Below are positions 9,077-22,400 of a stretch of DNA of 64,000 nucleotides, piece after piece. This DNA is from Archivesica marissinica (lineage: Eukaryota; Mollusca; Bivalvia; Venerida; Vesicomyidae). The DNA is taken from positions 41,826,598 through 41,890,597 of the forward strand of contig CM026391.1 in NCBI GenBank assembly GCA_014843695.1, given 5' to 3'. How positions within the stretch are numbered: the first letter of the stretch is position 1; the number at the start of each line of letters is the position of its first letter. The position numbers and the translations under genes are program-made. The notes under the pieces were generated by a model. The model searched no databases and had not been told where the DNA came from. It saw only the letters and a program-made list of their open reading frames with translations.

Positions 9077-9430
9077 AATATATATATTCTGTGTTAGACT
9101 ATAGCTTCATGAAAATAAAATCATTATGTAAAATTTATACTGTGTTTTTTATATGTTAACAAATATATATTGTGAAGAACTTTAGACTGTGAAGAGACTA
9201 GACTTATAGACTATGAAGATTTTAAGACATTAGACTGAACTTTTTTTTTAAAAATATATTTAATTTATATATATTTTTATATATATAAAATAAATATTTA
9301 TTTTTTTATTACACAAAATTTTAATATATTAAATAAATATTTAATTTTAATAAATTAAAACTTATAGAGCAAATTTTATTTTATTTATTTTGCTCTATAA
9401 GTTTTTGCTCTAAACTATCCTGCCTCCCAA
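9077..9430. other. AT-rich non-coding spacer between the gene cluster and the first satellite
   Basis: No gene is visible. The stretch 9240-9390 is almost wholly A/T with long T and A runs. It ends in a perfect inverted repeat (listed separately), after which the satellite begins. It may be the 3' regulatory end or an edge of the inserted element. Confidence 0.6.
9357..9405. repeat. perfect 17-bp inverted repeat with a 15-nt loop
   Basis: The left arm at 9357-9373 (AAAACTTATAGAGCAAA) and the right arm at 9389-9405 are exact reverse complements, separated by 15 A/T bases. Transcribed, this forms a strong hairpin. It could be a transcript-end structure or a trace of a viral terminal repeat. 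It lies about 25 bp before the first satellite unit. Confidence 0.8.
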
Positions 9431-9529
9431 TATTGCATGCTACTTCAGTGTGTGAGTGGTGTCCTAGCAGCGTCTTGTAATGCATGCTACTTCAGTGTGA
9501 GTGGTGTCCTAGCAGCGTCTTGTAATGCA

Positions 9530-11110
9530 TGCTACTTCAGTGTGTGAGTGGTGTCCTAGAAGTGTCTTGTAATGCATGCTACTTCAGTGTGAGCGGTGTC
9601 CTAGCAGCGTCTTGTAATGCATGCTACTTCAGTTGTGTGAGTGGTGTCCTAGCAGCGTCTTGCAATGCATGCTACTTCAGTGTGAGTGGTGTCCTAGCAG
9701 CGTCTTTTAATGCATGCTACTTTAGTGTGCGTGGTATCCTAGCAGCGTCTTGTAATGCATGCTACTTCAGTGTGCGTGGTGTCCTAGCAGCCTCTTGCAA
9801 TGCATGCTACTTCAGTGTGAGTGGTGTCCTAGCAGCGTCTTGTAATGCATGCTACTTCAGTGTGTGAGTGGTGTCCTAGCAGCGTCTTGTAATGCATGCT
9901 ACATCAGTGTATGAGTGGTGTCCTAGCAGCGTCTTGTAATGCATGCTACTTCAGTGTGAGTGGTGTCCTTGCAGCCTCTTGCAATGCATGCTCCTTCAGT
10001 GTGAGTGGTTTCCTAGCACCGTCTTGTAAAGCATGCTACTTCAGTGTGAGTGGTGTCCTAGCAACGTCTTGTAATGCATGCTACTTCAGTGTGAGTGGTG
10101 TCCTAGCAGCGTCTTGTAATGCATGCTACTTCAGTGTGTGAGTGGTGTCCTAGCAGCGTCTTGTATTGCATGCTACTTCAGTGTGAGTGGTGTCCTAGCA
10201 GCGTCTTGTAATGCATGCTACTTCAGTGTGAGTGGTGTCCTAGCAGCGTCTTGTAATGCATGCTACTTCAGTGTGAGTGGTGTCCTAGCAGCGTCTTGTA
10301 ATGCATGCTACTTCAGTGTGTGAGTGGTGTCCTAGCAGCCTCTTGAAATGCATGCTATTTCAGTGTGAGTGGTGTCCTTGCAGCATCTTGCAATGCATGC
10401 TACTTCAGTGTATGAGTGGTGTCCTAGCAGCGTCTTGCAATGCAGGCTACTTCAGTGTGTGAGTGGTGTCCTAGCAGCATCTTGTAATGCATGCTACTTC
10501 AGTGTGTGAGTGGTGTCCTAGCAGCGTCTTGTAATGCATGCTACTTCAGTGTGAGTGGTGTCCTAGCAGCGTCTTGTAATGCATGCTACTTCAGTGTGTG
10601 AGTGGTGTCCTAGCAGTGTCTTGTAATGCATGCTACTTCAGTGTGAGCGGTGTCCTAGCAGCGTCTTGTAATGCATGCTACTTCAGTGTGTGAGTGGTGT
10701 CCTAGCAGCGTCTTGCAATGCATGCTACTTCAGTGTGAGTGGTGTCCTAGCAGCGTCTTTTAATGCATGCTACTTCAGTGTGCGTGGTGTCCTAGCAGCG
10801 TCTTGTAATGCATGCTACTTCAGTGTGCGTGGTGTCCTAGCAGCCTCTTGCAATGCATGCTACTTCAGTGTGAGTGGTGTCCTAGCAGCGTCTTGTAATG
10901 CATGCTACTTCAGTGTGTGAGTGGTGTCCTAGCAGCGTCTTGTAATGCATGCTACATCAGTGTATGAGTGGTGTCCTAGCAGCGTCTTGTAATGCATGCT
11001 ACTTCAGTGTGAGTGGTGTCCTTGCAGCCTCTTGCAATGCATGCTCCTTCAGTGTGAGTGGTTTCCTAGCACCGTCTTGTAAAGCATGCTACTTCAGTGT
11101 GAGTGGTGTC
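9530..11110 (+). repeat. higher-order repeat in satellite 1 (about 1053-bp shift)
   Basis: The same unusual run of variant units (TCTTTTAATG, then a GTGCGTGG unit, later ATGCTCCTTC and TTGTAAAGC) occurs at about 9530-10060 and again about 1053 bp later, at about 10580-11110. A further relative is at about 14430-14850. Confidence 0.7.
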
Positions 11111-13600
11111 CTAGCACCGTCTTGTAATGCATGCTACTTCAGTGTGAGTGGTGTCCTAGCACCGTCTTGTAATGCAAGCTACTTCAGTGTGAGTGGTGTC
11201 CTAGCACCGTCTTGTAATGCATGCTACTTCAGTGTGAGTGGTGTCCTAGCAGCCTCTTGCAATGCAAGCTAATTCAGTGTGTGAGTGGTGTCCTAGCAGC
11301 GTCTTGTAATGCATGTTACTTCAGTGTGTGAGTGGTGTCCTAGCAGCGTCTTGTAATGCATGCTACTTCAGTGTGAGCGCTGTCCTAGCAGCGTCTTGTA
11401 CTGCATGCTACTTCAGTGTGTGAGTGGTGTACTAGCAGCGTCTTGCAATGCATGCTACTTCAGTGTGAGTGGTGTCCTAGCAGCGTCTTGTAATGCATGC
11501 TACTTCAGTGTGAGTGGTGTCCTAGCAGCGTCTTGTAATGCATGCTACTTCAGAGTGTGAGTGGTGTCCTAGCAGCGTCTTGCAATGCATGCTACTTCAG
11601 TGTGAGTGTTGTCCTAGCAGCGTCTTGTAATGCATGCTACTTCAGTGTGTGAGTGGTGTCCTAGTAGCCTCTTGCAATGCATGCTACTTCCGTGTGTGAG
11701 TGGTGTCCTAGCAGCGTCTTGTAATGCATGCTACTTCAGTGTGTGAGTGGTGTCCTAGCAGCCTCTTGAAATGCATGCTATTTCAGTGTGAGTGGTGTCC
11801 TTGCAGCATCTTGCAATGCATGCTACTTCAGTGTATGAGTGGTGTCCTAGCAGCGTCTTGCAATGCATGCTACTTCAGTGTGTGAGTGGTGTCCTAGCAG
11901 CATCTTGTAATGCATGCTACTTCAGTGTGAGTGGTGTCCTAGCAGCGTCTTGTAATGCATGCTACTTCAGTGTGAGTGGTGTCCTAGCAGCGTCTTGTAA
12001 TGCATGCTACTTCAGTGTGTGAGTGGTGTCCTAGCAGCCTCTTGACATGCATGCTACTTCAGTGTGTGAGTGGTGACCTAGCAGCCTCTTGTAATGCATG
12101 CTACTTCAGTGTGAGTGGTGTCATAACAGCGTCTTGTAATGCATGCTACTTCAGTGTGAGTGGTGTCCTAGCAGCGTCTTGTAATGCATGCTTCTGCAGT
12201 GTGTGTGTGGTGTTCTAGCACCGTCTTGTAATGCATGCTACTTCAGTTAGAGTGGTGTCCTAGCAGCCTCTTGTAATGCATGCTACTTCAGTGTGTGAGT
12301 GGTGTCCTAGCAGCGCCTTGTAATGCATGCTACTTCAGTGTGTGAGTGGTGTCCTAGCAGCCTCTTGCAATACATGCTACTTCAGTGTGAGTGGTGTCCT
12401 TGCAGCGTCTTGTACTGCATACTACTTCAGTGTGTGAGTGGTGTCCTAGCAGCGTCTTGTAATGCATGCTACTTCAATGTGAGCGCTGTTCTAGCAGCGT
12501 CTTGTACTGCATGCTACTTCAGTGTGTGAGTGGTGTCCTAGCAGCGTCTTGCAATGCATGCTACTTCAGTGTGAGTGGATTCCTAGCCGCGTCTTGTAAT
12601 GCATGCTACTTCAGTGTGAGTGGTGTCCTAGCAGCGTCTTGTAATGCATGCTACTTCAGTGTTTGAGTGGTGTCCTAGCAGCGTCTTGCAATGCATGCTA
12701 CTTCAGTGTGAGTGGTGTCCTAGCAGCGTCTTGTATTGCATGCTACTTCAGTGTGAGTGGTGTCCTAGCAGCGTCTTGTAATGCATGCTATTTCAGTGTG
12801 TGTGTGAATGGTGTCCTAGCACCGTCTTGTAATGCATGCTACTTTAGTGTGTGAGTGGTGTCCTAGCAACCTCTTGAAATGCATGCTATTTCAGTGTGAG
12901 TGGTGTCCTTGTAGCATCTTGCAATGCATGCTACTTCAGTGTGAGACTGGTGTCCTAGCAGCGTCATGTAATGCATGCTACTTCAGTTGTGTGAGTGGTG
13001 TCCTAGCAGCGTCTTGTAATCCATGCTTCTGCAGTGTGTGTGTGTGTGTGGTGTTCTAGCACCGTCTTGTTATGCATGCTACTTCAGTTAGAGTGGTGTC
13101 CTAGCAGCCTCTTGTAATGCATGCTACTTCAGTGTGAGTGGTGTCCTAGCACCGTCTTGTAATGCATGCTACTTCAGTGCGAGTGGTGTCCTAGCAGCGT
13201 CTTGCAATGCATGCTACTTCAGTTTGTATGGTGTCCTAGCAGCGTCTTGCAATGCATGCTACATCATTGTGTGAGTGGAGTCCTAGCAGCGTCTAGCAAT
13301 ACATGCTACTTCAGTGTATGAGTGGGATCCTAGCAGCGTCTTGTAATGCATGCTACTTCAGTGTGAGTGGTGACCTAGCAGCATCTTGCAATGCATGCTA
13401 CTTCAGTGTATGAGTGTTGTCCTAGCAGCGTCTTGTAATGCATGCTACTTCAGTGTGTGAGTGGTGTCCTAGCAACGTCTTGTAATGCATACTACTTCAG
13501 TGTGTGAGTGGTGTCCTTGTAGCGTCTTGCAATGCATGCTACTTCATTGTGTGCGTGGTGTTCTGGCAGCCTCTTGTAATACATGCTACTTAAGTGTGTG
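10322..13600 (+). repeat. higher-order repeat, copy A (about 3.7-kb shift)
   Basis: The variant units of this block recur in the same order at 14163-17300. The offset is about 3841 bp at the left end and 3749 bp over most of the block (a 92-bp difference, one 45- plus one 47-bp unit), falling to about 3711 bp at the right. Shared markers include TTGAAATG units, GAGCGCTGT, a long TG tract and TTCTGGCAGCC. Confidence 0.8.
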
Positions 13601-14162
13601 AGTGGTGTCCTAGCAGCCTCTTGTAATACATGCTACTTCAGTGTTAGTGGTGTCCTAGCAGCGTCTTGTAATGCATGCTACTTCAGTGTGTGAGTGATGT
13701 CCTAGCAGCGTCTTGTAATGCATGCTACATCAGTGTATGAGTGATGTCCTAGCAGCGTCTTGTAATGCATGCTACTTCAGTGTGAGTGGTGTCCTTGCAG
13801 CCTCTTGCAATGCATGCTCTTCAGTGGAGTGGTTTTAGCCTGTAAGCGCTACTCAGTGTGATGAGCATGAATGCATGCTACTTCAGTGTGAGTGGTGTCC
13901 TAGCAGCCTCTTGTAATGCATGCTACTTCAGTGTGTGAGTGGTGTCCTAGCAGCGTCTTTTATTGCATGCTACTTCAGTGTGAGTGGTGTCCTAGCAGCG
14001 TCTTGTAATGCATGCTACTTCAGTGTGTGTGTGGTGTCCTAACACCGTCTTGTAATGCATGCTACTTCAGTGTGAGTGGTGTCCTAGCAGCCTCTTGTAA
14101 TGCATGCTACTTCAGTGTGAGTGGTGTCCTAGCGTCTTTTAATGCATGCTACTTCAGTGTGT

Positions 14163-17100
14163 GAGTTGTGTCCTAGCAGCCTCTTGAAATGCATGCTATT
14201 TCAGTGTGAGTGGTGTCCTTGCAGCATCTTGCAATGCATGCTACTTCAGTGTATGAGTGGTGTCCTAGCAGCGTCTTGCAATGCAGGCTACTTCAGTGTG
14301 TGAGTGGTGTCCTAGCAGCATCTTGTAATGCATGCTACTTCAGTGTGTGAGTGGTGTCCTAGCAGCGTCTTGTAATGCATGCTACTTCAGTGTGAGTGGT
14401 GTCCTAGCAGCGTCTTGTAATGCATGCTACTTCAGTGTGTGAGTGGTGTCCTAGAAGTGTCTTGTAATGCATGCTACTTCAGTGTGAGCGGTGTCCTAGC
14501 AGCGTCTTGTAATGCATGCTACTTCAGTGTGAGTGGTGTCCTAGCAGCGTCTTGTAATGCATGCTACTTCAGTGTGCGTGGTGTCCTAGCAGCGTCTTGC
14601 AATGCATGCTACTTCAGTGTGAGTGGTGTCCTAGCAGCGTCTTGTAATGCATGCTACTTCAGTGTGTGAGTGGTGTCCTAGCAGCGTCTTGTAATGCATG
14701 CTACTTCAGTGTATGAGTGGTGTCCTAGCAGCGTCTTGTAATGCATGCTACTTCAGTGTGAGTGGTGTCCTTGCAGCCTCTTGCAATGCATGCTCCTTCA
14801 GTGTGAGTGGTTTCCTAGCACCGTCTTGTAAAGCATGCTACTTCAGTGTGAGTGGTGTCCTAGCACCGTCTTGTAATGCATGCTACTTCAGTGTGAGTGG
14901 TGTCCTAGCAGCGTCTTGTAATGCAAGCTACTTCAGTGTGAGTGGTGTCCTAGCACCGTCTTGTAATGCATGCTACTTCAGTGTGAGTGGTGTCCTAGCA
15001 GCCTCTTGCAATGCAAGCTACTTCAGTGTGTGAGTGGTGTCCTAGCAGCGTCTTGTAATGCATGTTACTTCAGTGTGTGAGTGGTGTCCTAGCAGCGTCT
15101 TGTAATGCATGCTACTTCAGTGTGAGCGCTGTCCTAGCAGCGTCTTGTACTGCATGCTACTTCAGTGTGTGAGTGGTGTACTAGCAGCGTCTTGCAATGC
15201 ATGCTACTTCAGTGTGAGTGGTGTCCTAGCAGCGTCTTGTAATGCATGCTACTTCAGTGTGAGTGGTGTCCTAGCAGCGTCTTGTAATGCATGCTACTTC
15301 AGAGTGTGAGTGGTGTCCTAGCAGCGTCTTGCAATGCATGCTACTTCAGTGTGAGTGTTGTCCTAGCAGCGTCTTGTAATGCATGCTACTTCAGTGTGTG
15401 AGTGGTGTCCTAGTAGCCTCTTGCAATGCATGCTACTTCCGTGTGTGAGTGGTGTCCTAGCAGCGTCTTGTAATGCATGCTACTTCAGTGTGTGAGTGGT
15501 GTCCTAGCAGCCTCTTGAAATGCATGCTATTTCAGTGTGAGTGGTGTCCTTGCAGCATCTTGCAATGCATGCTACTTCAGTGTATGAGTGGTGTCCTAGC
15601 AGCGTCTTGCAATGCATGCTACTTCAGTGTGTGAGTGGTGTCCTAGCAGCATCTTGTAATGCATGCTACTTCAGTGTGAGTGGTGTCCTAGCAGCGTCTT
15701 GTAATGCATGCTACTTCAGTGTGAGTGGTGTCCTAGCAGCGTCTTGTAATGCATGCTACTTCAGTGTGTGAGTGGTGTCCTAGCAGCCTCTTGTAATGCA
15801 TGCTACTTCAGTGTGTGAGTGGTGACCTAGCAGCCTCTTGTAATGCATGCTACTTCAGTGTGAGTGGTGTCCTAGCAGCGTCTTGTAATGCATGCTACTT
15901 CAGTGTGAGTGGTGTCCTAGCAGCGTCTTGTAATGCATGCTTCTGCAGTGTGTGTGTGGTGTTCTAGCACCGTCTTGTAATGCATGCTACTTCAGTTAGA
16001 GTGGTGTCCTAGCAGCCTCTTGTAATGCATGCTACTTCAGTGTGTGAGTGGTGTCCTAGCAGCGCCTTGTAATGCATGCTACTTCAGTGTGTGAGTGGTG
16101 TCCTAGCAGCCTCTTGCAATGCATGCTACTTCAGTGTGAGTGGTGTCCTTGCAGCGTCTTGTAATGCATGCTACTTCAGTGTGTGAGTGGTGTCCTAGCA
16201 GCGTCTTGTAATGCATGCTACTTCAATGTGAGCGCTGTCCTAGCAGCGTCTTGTACTGCATGCTACTTCAGTGTGTGAGTGGTGTCCTAGCAGCGTCTTG
16301 CAATGCATGCTACTTCAGTGTGAGTGGATTCCTAGCCGCGTCTTGTAATGCATGCTACTTCAGTGTGAGTGGTGTCCTAGCAGCGTCTTGTAATGCATGC
16401 TACTTCAGTGTTTGAGTGGTGTCCTAGCAGCGTCTTGCAATGCATGCTACTTCAGTGTGAGTGGTGTCCTAGCAGCGTCTTGTATTGCATGCTACTTCAG
16501 TGTGAGTGGTGTCCTAGCAGCGTCTTGTAATGCATGCTATTTCAGTGTGTGTGTGTGGTGTCCTAGCACCGTCTTGTAATGCATGCTACTTTAGTGTGTG
16601 AGTGGTGTCCTAGCAACCTCTTGAAATGCATGCTATTTCAGTGTGAGTGGTGTCCTTGTAGCATCTTGCAATGCATGCTACTTCAGTGTGAGAGTGGTGT
16701 CCTAGCAGCGTCATGTAATGCATGCTACTTCAGTTGTGTGAGTGGTGTCCTAGCAGCGTCTTGTAATCCATGCTTCTGCAGTGTGTGTGTGTGTGGTGTT
16801 CTAGCACCGTCTTGTTATGCATGCTACTTCAGTTAGAGTGGTGTCCTAGCAGCCTCTTGTAATGCATGCTACTTCAGTGTGAGTGGTGTCCTAGCACCGT
16901 CTTGTAATGCATGCTACTTCAGTGCGAGTGGTGTCCTAGCAGCGTCTTGCAATGCATGCTACTTCAGTTTGTATGGTGTCATAGCAGCGTCTTGCAATGC
17001 ATGCTACTTCATTGTGTGAGTGGAGTCCTAGCAGCGTCTAGCAATACATGCTACTTCAGTGTATGAGTGGGATCCTAGCAGCGTCTTGTAATGCATGCTA

Positions 17101-17300
17101 CTTCAGTGTGAGTGGTGACCTAGCAGCATCTTGCAACCCAACCACACAATGCATGCTACTTCAGTGTGTGAGTGGTGTCCTAGCAACGTCTTGTAATGCA
17201 TACTACTTCAGTGTGTGAGTGGTGTCCTAGTAGCGTCTTGCAATGCATGCTACTTCATTGTGTGCGTGGTGTTCTGGCAGCCTCTTGTAATGCATGCTAC
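14163..17300 (+). repeat. higher-order repeat, copy B (about 3.7-kb shift)
   Basis: This is the partner of 10322-13600. It contains a short non-repeat interruption, ACCCAACCACAC, near 17137-17148, which copy A lacks. Confidence 0.8.
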
Positions 17301-18119
17301 TTCATTGTGTGAGTGGTGTCCTAGCAGCGTCTTGTAATGCATGCTACTACAGTGTGTATGATGTCCTAGCAGCGTCTTGTAATGCATGTTACTTCAGTGT
17401 GAGTGCTGTCCTAGCAGTGTCTTGTAATGCATGCTACTTCAGTGTGAGTGGTTTCCTAGCAGCGTCTAGTAATGCATGCTAATACAGTGTGTATGATGTC
17501 CTAGCAGCGTCTTGATGCATGCTACTCAGTGTGAGTGGTGTCCTAGCAGCGTCTTGTAATGCATGCTACTTCAGTGTGAGTGCTGTCCTAGCAGCGTCTT
17601 GTAATGCATGCTACTTCAGTGTGTGAGTGGTGTCCTAGCAGCGTCTTGTAATGCATGCTACTTCAGTGTGTGAGTGGTGTCCTAGCAGCGTCTTGTAATG
17701 CATGCTACTTCAGTGTGAGTGGTGTCCTAGCAGCGTCTTGTAATGCATGCTACTTCAGTGTGAGTGGTGTCCTAGCAGCGTCTTGTAATGCATGCTACTT
17801 CATGTGTGAGTGGTGTCCTAGCAGCGTCTTGTAATGCATGCTACTTCATGTGTGAGTGGTGTCCTAGCAGCGTCTTGTAATGCATGCTACTTCAGTGTGT
17901 GAGTGGTGTCCTAGCAGCGTCTTGCAATGCATGCTACTTCAGTGTGAGTGGTGTCCTAGCAGCGTCTTGTAATGCATGCTACTTCAGTGTGTGAGTGGTG
18001 TCCTAGCAGCGTCTTGTAATGCATGCTAATTCAGTGTTGAGTGTCCTGCAGCTCTTGCAATGCATGCTACTTCAGTGTGAGTGGTGTCCTAGCAGCGTCT
18101 TGTAATGCATGCAATCAGT

Positions 18120-19420
18120 GTGAGTGGTTTCGCACCCTCTTGTAATGCATGCTACTTCAGTGTGCGTGGTATCCTAGCAGCGTCTTGTAATGCAAGCTAC
18201 TTCCGTGTGTGAGTGATGTCCTAGCAGCGTCTTGCAATGCATGCTAATTCAGTGTTGAGTGGTGTCCTAGCAGCGTCTTGTATGCATGCTACTTCAGTTG
18301 AGTGGTGTCCTTGCAGTCTTCAATGCATGCTACTTCAGTGTGAGTGGTGTCCTAGCACTGTCTTGTAATGCATGCTACTTCAGTGTGAGTGGTGTCCTAG
18401 CACCGTCTTGTAATGCATGCTACTTCATTGTGAGTGGTGTCCTAGCAGGGTCTTGTAATGCATGCTACTACAGTGTTGAGTGGGCTCCTAGCAGCTTCTT
18501 GTAATGCATGATACTTCAGTGTGAGTGGTGTCCTTGCAGCCTCTTGCACTGCATGCTACTTCAGTGTGAGTGATGTCCTAGCACCGTCTTGTAATGCATG
18601 CTACTTCAGTGTGAGTGGTGTCCTAGCAGCGTCTTGTAATGCATGCTACTTCATTGTGTGAGTGGTGTCCTAGTAGCGTCTTGTAATGCATGCAACTTCA
18701 GTGTGAGTGGTTTCCTAGCAGCTTCTTGTAATGCATGCTACTTCAGTGTGCGTGGTGTCCTAGCAGCGTCTTGCAATGCATGTTACTTCAGTGTGTGAGG
18801 GGTGTCCTAGCAGCGTCTTGCAATGCATGCTACTTCAGTGTGAGTGGTGTCCTAGCAGCGTCTTGTAATGCATGCTAATTCAGTGTGTGAGTGGTGTCCT
18901 AGCAGCGTCTTGTAATGCATGCTACTTCAGTGTATGAGTGATATCCTTGCAGCCTCTTGCAATGCATGCTACTTCAGTGTGAGTGGTGTCCTAGCAGCGT
19001 CTTGTAATGCATGCTACATCAGTGTGAGTGGTTTCCTAGCACCCTCTTGTAATGCATGCTACTTCAGTGTGCGTGGTATCCTAGCAGCGTCTTGTAATGC
19101 AAGCTACTTCCGTGTGTGAGTGATGTCCTAGCAGCGTCTTGCAATGCATGCTAATTCAGTGTATGAGTGGTGTCCTAGCAGCGTCTTGTAATGCATGCTA
19201 CTTCAGTGTGAGTGGTGTCCTTGCAGTCTCTTACAATGCATGCTACTTCAGTGTGAGTGGTGTCCTAGCACTGTCTTGTAATGCATGCTACTTCAGTGTG
19301 AGTGGTGTCCTAGCACCGTCTTGTAATGCATGCTACTTCATTGTGAGTGGTGTCCTAGCAGGGTCTTGTAATGCATGCTACTACAGTGTATGAGTGGGCT
19401 CCTAGCAGCTTCTTGTAATG
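18120..19420 (+). repeat. local duplication in satellite 1 (about 913-bp shift)
   Basis: The variant run at about 18120-18510 (CACCCTC unit, CACTGTC unit, then an AGGGTC unit and GGGCTCCTAGC) recurs at about 19030-19420. The first copy has many one-base deletions that the second lacks. Confidence 0.65.
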
Positions 19421-22400
19421 CATGATACTTCAGTGTGAGTGGTGTCCTTGCAGCCTCTTGCACTGCATGCTACTTCAGTGTGAGTGATGTCCTAGCACCG
19501 TCTTGTGATGCATGCTACTTCAGTGTGAGTGGTGTCCTAGCAGCGTCTTGTAATGCATGCTACTTCAGTGTGAGTGGTGTCCTAACAGCGTCTTGCAATG
19601 CGTGCTACTTCAGTGTGAGTTGTGTCCTAGGAGCGTCTTCTAATGCATGCTACTTCAGTGTGCATGGTGTCTTAGCAGCGTCTTGTAATGCATGCTACTT
19701 CAGTGTGTGAGTGGTGTTCTAGCAGCATCTTGTAATGCATGCTACTTCAGTGCGAGTGGTGTCCTAGCAGCGTCTTGCAATGCTTGCTACTTCAGTGTGT
19801 GAGTGTTGTCCTAGCAGCGTCGTGTAATGCATGCTACTTCAGTGTGTGAGTGGTGTCTTAGCAGCGTCTTGTAATGCATGCTACTTCAGTGTGAGTGCTG
19901 TCCTAGCAGCGTCTTGTTCTGCATGCTACTTCAGTGTGAGTGGTGTCCTTGCAGCCTCTTGCAATGCATGCTACTTCAGTGTGAGTGGTGTCCTAGCACC
20001 GTTTTGTAATGCATGCTACTTCAGTGTGAGTGGTGTCCTAGCACCGTCATGTAATGCATGCTACTTCATTGTGAGTGGTGTCCTAGCAGGGTCTTGTAAT
20101 GTTTGCTACTTCAGTGTGAGTGGTGTCCTAGCACCGTCTTGTAATGCATGCTACTTCACTGCGAGTGGTGTCCTAGCAGCGTCTTGCAATGCATGCTACT
20201 TCAGTGTATGGTGTCCTAGCAGCGTCTTGCAATGCATGCTACTTCAGTTTGTGAGTGGAGTCCTAGCAGCGTCTTGCAATGCATGCTACTTCAGTGTATG
20301 AGTGGGCTCCTAGCAGCTTCTTGTAATGCATGCTACTTCAGTGTGAGTAGTGTCCTTGCAGCCTCTTGCAATGCATGCTACTTCAGTGTGAGAGGTGTCC
20401 TAGCACCGTCTAGTAATGCATACTACTTTAGTGTGAGTGGTGTCCTAGCACCGTCTTGTAATGCACGCTACTTCAGTGTGAGTGGTGTCCTAGCAGCGTC
20501 TTGTAATGCATGCTACTTCAGTATGAGTGGTGTCCTAGCACCGTCTTGTAATGCATGCAATTTCAGTGTGTGAGTGGTGTCCTAGCAGCGTCTTGTAATG
20601 GCTGCTAATTCAGTGTATGAGTGGTGTCCTAGCAGCGTCTTGTAATGCATGCTACTTCAGTGTGAGTGGTGTCCTTGCAGCCTCTTGCAATGCATGCTAC
20701 TTCAGTGTGAGTGATGTCCTAGCACCGTCTAGTAATGCATACTACTTTAGTGTGAGTGGTGTCCTAGCACCGTCTTGTAATGAATGCTACTTCAGTGTGA
20801 GTGGTGTCCTAGCAGCGTCTTGTAATGCATGCTACTTCAGTGTGAGTGGTGTCCTAGCACCGTCTTGTAATGCATGCTACTTCAGTGTGAGTGGTGTCCT
20901 AGCAGCGTCTTGCAATGCATGCTACTTCAGTGTGTGAGTGGTGTCCTAGCAGCGTCTTGTAATGCATGCTACTTCAGTGTGTGAGTGGTGTCTTAGCAGC
21001 GTCTTGTAATGCATGCTACTTCAGTGTGAGTGGTGTCCTAGCAGCGTCTTGTAATGCATGCTACTTCAGTGTGTGAGTGGTGTCCTAGCAGTGTCTTGTA
21101 ATGCATGCTACTTCAGTGTGAGCGGTGTCCTAGCAGTGTCTTGTAATGCATGCTACTTCAGTTGTGTGAGTGGTGTCCTAACAGCGTCATGCAATGCATG
21201 CTACTTCAGTGTGAGTTGTGTCCTAGGAGCGTCTTGTAATGCATGCTACTTCAGTGTGCATGGTGTCTTAGCAGCGTCTTGTAATGCATGATACTTCAGT
21301 GTGTGAGTGGTATTCTAGCAGCATCTTGTAATGCATGCTACTTCAGTGTGAGTGGTGTCCTAGCAGAGTCTTGCAATGCTTGCTACTTCAGTGTGTGAGT
21401 GTTGTCCTAGCAGCGTCTTGTAATGCATGCTACTTCAGTGTGAGTGGTGTCCTAGCAGCGTCTTGTAATGCATGCTACTTCAGTGTGAGTGGTGTCCTAG
21501 CAGCGTCTTGTAATGCATGCTACATCAGTGTGTGAGTGGTGTCCTAGCAGCGTCTTGCAATGCATGCTACTTCAGTGTGAGTGGTTTCCTAGCAGCGTCG
21601 TGTAATGCATGCTACTTCAGTTTGCGTGGTGTCCTAGCAGCGTCTTGTAATGCATACTACTTCAGTGTGTGTGTGGTGTCCTAGCACCGTCTTGTAATGC
21701 ATGCTATTTCAGTGTGAGTGGTGTCCTAGCAACCTCTTATAATGCATGCTACTTCAGTGTGTGAGTGGTGTCCTAGCACCGTCTTGAAATGCATACTACT
21801 TCAGTGTGAATGGTTTCCTAGCACCGTCTTGTAATGCATGCTACCTCAGTGTGAGTGGTGTCCTAGCAGCGTCTTGTAATGCATGCTACTTCAGTGTATG
21901 AGTGGTGTCCTAGCAACGTCTTGTAATGCATGCTACTTCAGTGTGTGAATGGTGTCCTTGCAGCCTCTTGCAATGCATGCTCCTTCAGTGTTAGTGGTGT
22001 CCTAGAATCGTCTTGTAATGCATCCTACTTTAGTGTGAGTGGTGTCCTAGCACCGTCTTGTAATGCACGCTACTTCAGTGTGTGTGTGGTGTCCTAGCAC
22101 CGTCTTGTAATACATGCTACTTCAGTATGAGTGGTGTCCTAGCACCGTCTTGTAATGCATGCAATTTCAGAGTGTGAGTGGTGTCCTAGCAGCGTCTTGT
22201 AATGCAAGTTACTTCAGTGTGAGTGGTGTCCTAGCACCGTCTTGCAATGCAAGCTACTTCAGAGTGTGAGTGGTGTCCTAGCAGCGTCTTGTAATGCATG
22301 TTACTTCAGTGTGTGAGTGGTGTCCTAGCAGCGTCTTGTAATGCATGCTACTTCAGTTGTGTGAGTGGTGCCCTAGCAGCGTCTTGCAATGCATGCTACT

